64,000 nt of DNA from JBNLBS01 sp050303415 (GTDB lineage: Bacteria > Pseudomonadota > Gammaproteobacteria > Methylococcales > Methylomonadaceae): contig JBNLBS010000014.1 in the NCBI GenBank assembly GCA_050303415.1, positions 1-64,000 on the forward strand, given 5' to 3'. Position numbers and translations under genes: made by a program. Under the pieces are notes generated by a model. It was not told the origin of the DNA and ran no database searches. It was given only the letters and a program-made list of their open reading frames with translations. Positions 59,169 to 64,000 of this stretch are shown here, piece by piece; the stretch's first letter is position 1; every line of letters starts with the position of its first letter.

Positions 59169-60785
59169 TCAGGAACTGCAAGACAACATGGAACATCCGG
59201 CCTTGTTTCTGGCCCATTCCGGTCTTTTTGCAGCATATTTTTCATTTTCCGGCTGTTCATCGTAGGGATGGCGTAACAGCTCCAGTAATTCGTTCACCAG
59301 GGTATTATCTCCCTGCTCAGCTTGATCGATTGCCTGTTGAGCCAGGTAATTCCTTAATACATACTTGGGATTGATACCGTTCATATTTTGCCTTCTTATA
59401 CTGTCCGGTACATTCTCGGCCTGTAATCTTTTTATATAACCACGTAACCAGTCTGCCATTTGTTGCGTTACATTATCGGTTAATTGCTCTGGAAGATAAT
59501 AAGCTGACATTATCGGCTTCAACAAATCCGTATCACTGATATTCAATGAATCCCGTTCGGTGCTGATTTGAGCCAGATTTCTAAACAGCAGCGTCATATC
59601 AGTTTCATGTAATTTTAGAACTTCCAGTAATTTGCTAATGAGTACCTCATCTTCTGTACTACATTGTAGTAACCCAAGTTTGTTACCCATCATTTGTAGC
59701 CATTGTTCGTTAAAGGCTGCATAACTGTGTTGCAATATTTCTTGAAATGGTTCTACTTGTTCTATCAATGGATAAATTGCATTGGCCAGCTGGGTTAGAT
59801 TCCACATGGCTATTTCCGGTTGCTTGCCGAAACTATAGCGTTTGAAATCTCTATCCGTAGTATTGGGGGTCCAGTTCGGATCATAGCCCTCCAGCCACCC
59901 GTAAGGGCCGTAATCTATAGTTAAACCAAGGATAGACAGATTATCGGTATTCATAACCCCATGCACAAAACCAACTCGCTGCCAGTGGACTATCATGTCT
60001 ATGGTAAGTTGGCAGATTTCTTTAAACCACTGAAGGTATGTGTCTTTATTGGGCTGACCTAAATGCGGAAAATCCGTGCTTATGCAGTAATCGACCAGTT
60101 GTTTTAGATGTTCCAGTTCCTGCCTAGCGGTAAAGATTTGAAAGTTGCCAAAACGGATAAATGAAGGTGCTACCCGGCAAACCACCGCACCTGGCTCCGG
60201 CCTGGGATTGCCGTTATAAAACATATCGCGCATCACCGTTTCGCCAGTGCTTATTAAACTTAACGCTCGCGTTGTCGGCACACCCAAATGATGCATTGCT
60301 TCGCTGCATAAGAATTCACGCACTGATGAACGCAAAACCGCCAGTCCATCAGCATTACGCGAATAGGGTGTTAAACCGGCGCCTTTCAATTGCAGAGTCC
60401 AATGTTGTCCCTGTTGATTGACAACTTCCCCCAGGTTGATGGCGCGACCATCACCCAACTGTCCGGCCCATTGACCGAATTGATGCCCACCGTAACAGGT
60501 GGCGTAGGGCTCCATGGCAGATAAAACTTTATTGCCGGAAAAGACCTGAACAAAATCTTCCGATTGACAGGCCTGTTCAGATAAATCAAGAAAATCGGCA
60601 ACCTCTCGTGAGTATGCAACTAACTCTGGCGCTCTGACCGATCGCGGCTTAACATAGGAGTAGAAGGCCGATTGAACCTGCCGTGGATAATTATCGGTTT
60701 CCGGGTCGGCCGGTAAATTTCGAATATAACGGTTATTAAAAACCAGGTCGTCAAGAAAATTGTGCTTTTTTTGAAAATTAGTCAT
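59169..60785 (-). CDS. selO: protein adenylyltransferase SelO
   Basis: 538 residues. This is a pseudokinase-like protein that transfers AMP to proteins. Marks are YGGHQFGQWAGQLGDGRAIN, LQLKGAGLTPYSRNADGLAV, REFLCSEAMHHLG and HGVMNTDNLSILGLTIDYGP (the metal/ATP region). The C-terminus GCSMLSCSS keeps the Cys that replaces selenocysteine in bacterial members. In E. coli it modifies proteins under oxidative stress. It stands alone. Confidence 0.94.
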   Translation of the reverse strand: MTNFQKKHNFLDDLVFNNRYIRNLPADPETDNYPRQVQSAFYSYVKPRSVRAPELVAYSREVADFLDLSEQACQSEDFVQVFSGNKVLSAMEPYATCYGGHQFGQWAGQLGDGRAINLGEVVNQQGQHWTLQLKGAGLTPYSRNADGLAVLRSSVREFLCSEAMHHLGVPTTRALSLISTGETVMRDMFYNGNPRPEPGAVVCRVAPSFIRFGNFQIFTARQELEHLKQLVDYCISTDFPHLGQPNKDTYLQWFKEICQLTIDMIVHWQRVGFVHGVMNTDNLSILGLTIDYGPYGWLEGYDPNWTPNTTDRDFKRYSFGKQPEIAMWNLTQLANAIYPLIEQVEPFQEILQHSYAAFNEQWLQMMGNKLGLLQCSTEDEVLISKLLEVLKLHETDMTLLFRNLAQISTERDSLNISDTDLLKPIMSAYYLPEQLTDNVTQQMADWLRGYIKRLQAENVPDSIRRQNMNGINPKYVLRNYLAQQAIDQAEQGDNTLVNELLELLRHPYDEQPENEKYAAKRPEWARNKAGCSMLSCSS

Positions 60786-61096
60786 GTCAAATTTTAGCTG
60801 ATATGGAGATTAATACAAAATTCACTAGCTGACTCTTTAATTTTCATTCAAATACATACTCCTATTCGGCAAGCCACATACCAAAAAAGAACGGTCGAAA
60901 TCATACTCATGTTTTTAAATATGACATAGCGGTGTGCACGACACAGCGAAATTCAGTGAGTAAAAAAAACATCAAGGAATAGAAAACAATTATTTTATTT
61001 ATACGAACAAGGCCACCACATCTTGCCCGGTGCTTTCTTAAAAGCACGGAACAGATTAGCGTTTTTTAAAACACAGTCTTCCAGTAAATGAAATTT
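60786..61096. other. intergenic stretch, one hairpin
   Basis: No gene is seen. GTGCTTT-CTTA-AAAGCAC at 61030-61047 is a perfect 7-bp stem with a 4-base loop, about 50 bases after the kbl stop on the minus strand. It has no T run, so it is at most a weak terminator. The rest is AT-rich without clear signals. Confidence 0.6.
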
Positions 61097-62317
61097 TTAT
61101 TGCGTGTTGGACAATACTGACAGCAGCAGATCGATATCCTTGTCGGTATGGTCAGCCGATACTTGCAACCTGATTTCCTCCTCACCTTTGGGCACCACTG
61201 GGTAACTTAACCCGGTCGCTAAAATACCATGTTCGAACAAATGTTTAACCAAGGTTCGTGTTTTTTCAGTATCCCTTATTAAAATCGGAACGATGGGATG
61301 CTGGCCTTGCAGGGTTTCATAACCAGCCTGTAACAACCCAGCCCTTAATCGATCAGATAACTTTTTGAGCTGCGCCAGCTTATCGATGCCTTGCTCACTA
61401 TCAACAATTTCAATTGATTTGTTTGCCGCTGCCGCTTCAGCCGGGGTAATCGGGTTGGAATAAATATACAACTGTGCGGTTTCTCTTAGATAGTCTATAA
61501 CTTTAGCACCGGCAACCACATAACCGCCATTTACAGCAAACGCTTTACCTAATGTGGCAACCAGCACATCGGCTCTGGCCCGGCAAATTTCTTCGGTTCC
61601 CCGCCCTGTTTTTCCGAATGCTCCAACGCCATGCGAGTCGTCCACCACAGTGATTACGCCTTCCGGATAATTGTCTTGGTAACGATTGCAGATCAACTGG
61701 ATTTTATCCAATGCCGCATAATCGCCACGCATACTAAAAATACCGTCACTGACCACACAAACGCGTTTAAATTGGCCAACATTGGTTTGCAAAATTGTTT
61801 CCAGTTCCGTCATATCCGAATGCGCATAGACTGTTTTTTGACCACAATGGGACAAGCGCACGGCATTGATAATGCAATTATGGTTTAACGCATCACTGAC
61901 GACTAGGGTGTGTTCCGATACAAATTGCGGCAAGACTCCGACCATAGCCGCATACGCGGCGCTAAAAATCATCGCCGCCTCCCGGCCATGGAACTCGGCC
62001 AGTTTTTGTTCCAGTTGTTTATGAATTTGATAGGTTCCGCTAATAAAACGTACCGCACCAGGGCCGGTTCCAAATTGCTCGGCCGTCCTGGATTCAGCTT
62101 TTACCACATCCGGATCGGTTTCCAAGCCTAAATAAGAATTGGAGTTCATTCGTAAAAAGGCCTTATCTCCGTATCCTTGAAGATAAAACCGGGAACCAAA
62201 ACCATTTTCCGGTGCTTTTCTGCCGGTAATGACCCATTCATGGCGCTTGGCGACACCTTTGCTATCGATTTCATCCAGCTTTTGACTGATGAATGCTTCA
62301 ATTTTATCAACCGGCAT
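61097..62317 (-). CDS. kbl: glycine C-acetyltransferase (2-amino-3-ketobutyrate CoA ligase)
   Basis: 406 residues of the alpha-oxoamine synthase family (PLP). It has NSYLGLETDPDV, DALNHNCIINAVRLSHC, VVDDSHGVGAFGKTGRGTEE (Asp226 and His229 contact PLP) and the Schiff-base Lys258 in LVATLGKAFAVNGGYV. It splits 2-amino-3-ketobutyrate with CoA into glycine and acetyl-CoA. Relatives make aminolevulinate or 8-amino-7-oxononanoate; the threonine dehydrogenase-like gene 18 bases upstream favours Kbl. Confidence 0.88.
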   Translation of the reverse strand: MPVDKIEAFISQKLDEIDSKGVAKRHEWVITGRKAPENGFGSRFYLQGYGDKAFLRMNSNSYLGLETDPDVVKAESRTAEQFGTGPGAVRFISGTYQIHKQLEQKLAEFHGREAAMIFSAAYAAMVGVLPQFVSEHTLVVSDALNHNCIINAVRLSHCGQKTVYAHSDMTELETILQTNVGQFKRVCVVSDGIFSMRGDYAALDKIQLICNRYQDNYPEGVITVVDDSHGVGAFGKTGRGTEEICRARADVLVATLGKAFAVNGGYVVAGAKVIDYLRETAQLYIYSNPITPAEAAAANKSIEIVDSEQGIDKLAQLKKLSDRLRAGLLQAGYETLQGQHPIVPILIRDTEKTRTLVKHLFEHGILATGLSYPVVPKGEEEIRLQVSADHTDKDIDLLLSVLSNTQ

Positions 62318-62335
62318 GACCCTCTCCCCTAAGCC

Positions 62336-63286
62336 TTACAAAAGTTTTTGCTGCAATTTTTCCAGCATGTCTTCAACCATTTCTGCCAAGCCGAATTCAG
62401 CCTGCCACCCCCATTCCAAATGCGCACAATGATCATCCATATGTCTGGGCCATGAATCGGCAATGGCCTGACGCACAGGATCAACCTGGTAACTCAGGCT
62501 AAATTCGGGTATATGTTTTTTTATCTCCGCCCCCAATTGCTCGGGTGTAATGCTCATCGCCGTCACATTAAAGGCATTATGATGGCTTAAACGCCTGGGA
62601 TTTGCCTGCATAAGCTTAATTGCCGCATCGACTGCATCGGGCATATACATCATATCCAGTTGTGTATCCGGCTTTAAAAAACAACGGTAGGATTTTTGCT
62701 GTAGCGCGGCATAAAAAATCTCCACCGCATAATCGGTAGTGCCCCCACCCGGCAAGGTTTTATAGGAAATCAAACCGGGATATCTCAAGCCCCTGACATC
62801 GACGGCAAAACGATGTTGATAATAATCACATAGCAATTCGCCGGCAACCTTGCTGACACCATACATGGTATTAGGCCGCTGAATGGTATCCTGCGGTGTG
62901 TTAATGGCCGGTGTGCTGGGCCCGAATGCACCGATAGAACTGGGAAAAAATACAGCGCATTGCAGCATCCTGGCTGTTTCCAGCACATTCATCAGACCGT
63001 TCATATTAATATCCCAGGCCTTTTGCGGGACTTTTTCAGCTACCGCCGACAACAAGGATGCCAAATGAAAAATACTATCCACCTGAAACTCTTTAACCGC
63101 ATTAATCAGCGCGTCTATATCCCTGACATCAAATGAGATAAACGGTCCGCTTGCGGCCAAGTCGTCATTGGCCTGTCGATGATGGCCGGCAGCGATGACA
63201 TTATCATCGCCATATAATTGCCGTAACCTTAGGGTCAAATCGGAACCGATCTGCCCGGTCGCCCCTGTGACTAATATTCTGTTCAT
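62336..63286 (-). CDS. L-threonine 3-dehydrogenase, short-chain (epimerase-like) type
   Basis: About 316 residues from the ATG at 63286; GTG at 63298 is longer but too near its AGGA. NAD-binding LVTGATGQIGSDL; FHLASLLSAVAEK; the YxxxK pair in TMYGVSKVAGELL; then VRGLRYPGLISYKTLPGGGT and YAVEIFYAAL, the substrate signature of SDR-type threonine dehydrogenases. It oxidises threonine to 2-amino-3-ketobutyrate, the substrate of Kbl downstream. This type is unrelated to the zinc enzyme Tdh of E. coli. Confidence 0.85.
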   Translation of the reverse strand: MNRILVTGATGQIGSDLTLRLRQLYGDDNVIAAGHHRQANDDLAASGPFISFDVRDIDALINAVKEFQVDSIFHLASLLSAVAEKVPQKAWDINMNGLMNVLETARMLQCAVFFPSSIGAFGPSTPAINTPQDTIQRPNTMYGVSKVAGELLCDYYQHRFAVDVRGLRYPGLISYKTLPGGGTTDYAVEIFYAALQQKSYRCFLKPDTQLDMMYMPDAVDAAIKLMQANPRRLSHHNAFNVTAMSITPEQLGAEIKKHIPEFSLSYQVDPVRQAIADSWPRHMDDHCAHLEWGWQAEFGLAEMVEDMLEKLQQKLL

Positions 63287-63384
63287 GCTTTTATTCACTT
63301 CCTAAGATAGTCTAAACAGTTAACCTCAGTATAGAACTAACCTTTATAATTTGAACATCTTATTGAACCGAATCTAAACCAGCC

Positions 63385-63873
63385 ATGTTAAACCAGCAAG
63401 ACTCTACTCTGTCAGAAAACTATCAAACCCTCATCGCCAAACATCAGTCTTTACTGCTATCGACCGCTTCAACAACCAATGTCCCGGATATCAGTTACGC
63501 CCCTTATATTCAGGATCAACCCGGTGTGTTTTATATTTATATCAGTGAACTGGCCGGCCATACCAAAAACCTGTTAGCCAACGCTCAGGCATCGATCATG
63601 TTTATTCAAGACCAGTCTGAAGCAAAAAATCAGTTTGCGCGTGAGCGGGTCATATTTCATTGTACTGCCGTACCAATTGATCGCTCATCACCGCACTTCC
63701 AAACAAAACTGGATGCCCTGCAAGAAAAATTCGGTGACACCGTTGCGTTGTTACGCAGCTTATCGGACTTTCATTTATTTGAATTGAGCGCTATAAACGG
63801 CCGTTATATCGCCGGCTTTGGCAAAGCTTATGAGATTGATTTAAAAAACAATCAAATTTCTGCCAGTAACTGA
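63385..63873 (+). CDS. HugZ-like split-barrel protein (PNPOx family)
   Basis: 162 residues. A split beta-barrel: LSTASTTNVPDISYAPYIQD, FYIYISELAGHTKNLLANAQ, ASIMFIQDQSEAKNQFARER and, at the end, SAINGRYIAGFGKAYEID. The last piece is the heme-contacting type of C-terminus found in HugZ heme oxygenases. It may bind heme or flavin; the enzyme activity is open. Its last 22 bases overlap the convergent fructosamine-kinase-like gene. Confidence 0.8.
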   Translation: MLNQQDSTLSENYQTLIAKHQSLLLSTASTTNVPDISYAPYIQDQPGVFYIYISELAGHTKNLLANAQASIMFIQDQSEAKNQFARERVIFHCTAVPIDRSSPHFQTKLDALQEKFGDTVALLRSLSDFHLFELSAINGRYIAGFGKAYEIDLKNNQISASN

Positions 63874-64000
63874 TCGATCATGCCTTCGGCCTGATGCAAA
63901 TAACCGCCGCCGAATAAGTTTAAATGATTCAGAATATGATATAGATTATATAAGGTCTTACGCACCGAATAGCCCGAATCGATAGGAATTACTTCCTGAT
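63852..64000 (-). CDS. fructosamine kinase-family protein, C-terminal part (runs off the right edge)
   Basis: The minus strand reads YSVRKTLYNLYHILNHLNLF then GGGYLHQAEGMIDQLLAEI and stops at 63852-63854. LYHxLNHLNLFGGGYLxQAE is the C-terminal mark of the fructosamine kinase/ketosamine-3-kinase family, which repairs glycated proteins. Only 48 codons are in the window. Confidence 0.85.
   Translation of the reverse strand, partial: QEVIPIDSGYSVRKTLYNLYHILNHLNLFGGGYLHQAEGMIDQLLAEI

Overview
The window reads as a chromosomal segment of a gammaproteobacterium, mostly moderately AT-rich. Supporting this are gene pairs and orders of that class: rne divergent from rluC, bamA-skp-fabZ-lpxA-rnhB-dnaE, efp with epmA and epmB, and gcvR-bcp. 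A methanotroph-like lineage (Methylococcales) would fit the general look, but that is an impression and nothing here proves it.

Layout. 1-4.1 kb is a decayed accessory region at the 3' end of the tmRNA gene: an IS256-type transposase end, a gene remnant, and two tandem integrative-element remnants. Each remnant is bounded by copies of the ssrA 3' end. They hold two rotten copies of one tyrosine integrase, a 400-residue two-TM coiled-coil protein of unknown role and a Phd/ParE toxin-antitoxin pair. ssrA itself follows (4072-4461, minus). 4.5-6.9 kb is a PhoP/PhoQ-like two-component operon led by a small exported protein. 7.0-9.6 kb is rluC, a HAD phosphatase and a SppA-like protease. 9.6-12.2 kb is rne with a long leader.

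12.2-20.5 kb is the envelope and replication operon bamA, skp, fabZ, lpxA, rnhB, dnaE, from which lpxD and lpxB are missing. 20.8-23.4 kb is a complete EF-P beta-lysylation set. 23.4-30.2 kb holds a 5'-nucleotidase, an acidic SPOR protein, gcvR, bcp, a PhoH-like ATPase, an AI-2E family permease and a DUF1499 gene frameshifted at an A9 run. 30.3-35.9 kb is a Cus-type Cu/Ag tripartite efflux operon.

36.1-46.3 kb pairs a CHASE2 nucleotide cyclase with a convergent operon for two-partner secretion (TpsB, a large TpsA adhesin-like protein, a double-FecR protein). Then come a lipase-maturation-factor-like membrane protein, a DUF445 protein, a xanthine dehydrogenase operon (xdhA, xdhB, a small membrane protein, xdhC), and a cluster of two exported caspase-like proteins flanking an SH3b/CsgG-like lipoprotein. 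The right end carries selO, a threonine-to-glycine pair (SDR-type threonine dehydrogenase with Kbl), a HugZ-like flavin/heme protein and the 3' end of a fructosamine-kinase-like gene.

The best candidates for something little described are the exported caspase/CsgG-like/caspase cluster (54.4-58.9 kb), the cyclase-FecR-TPS locus (36-46 kb), and the tandem ssrA elements with their unknown cargo. All functions below are read from motifs and family knowledge; no database search was run.
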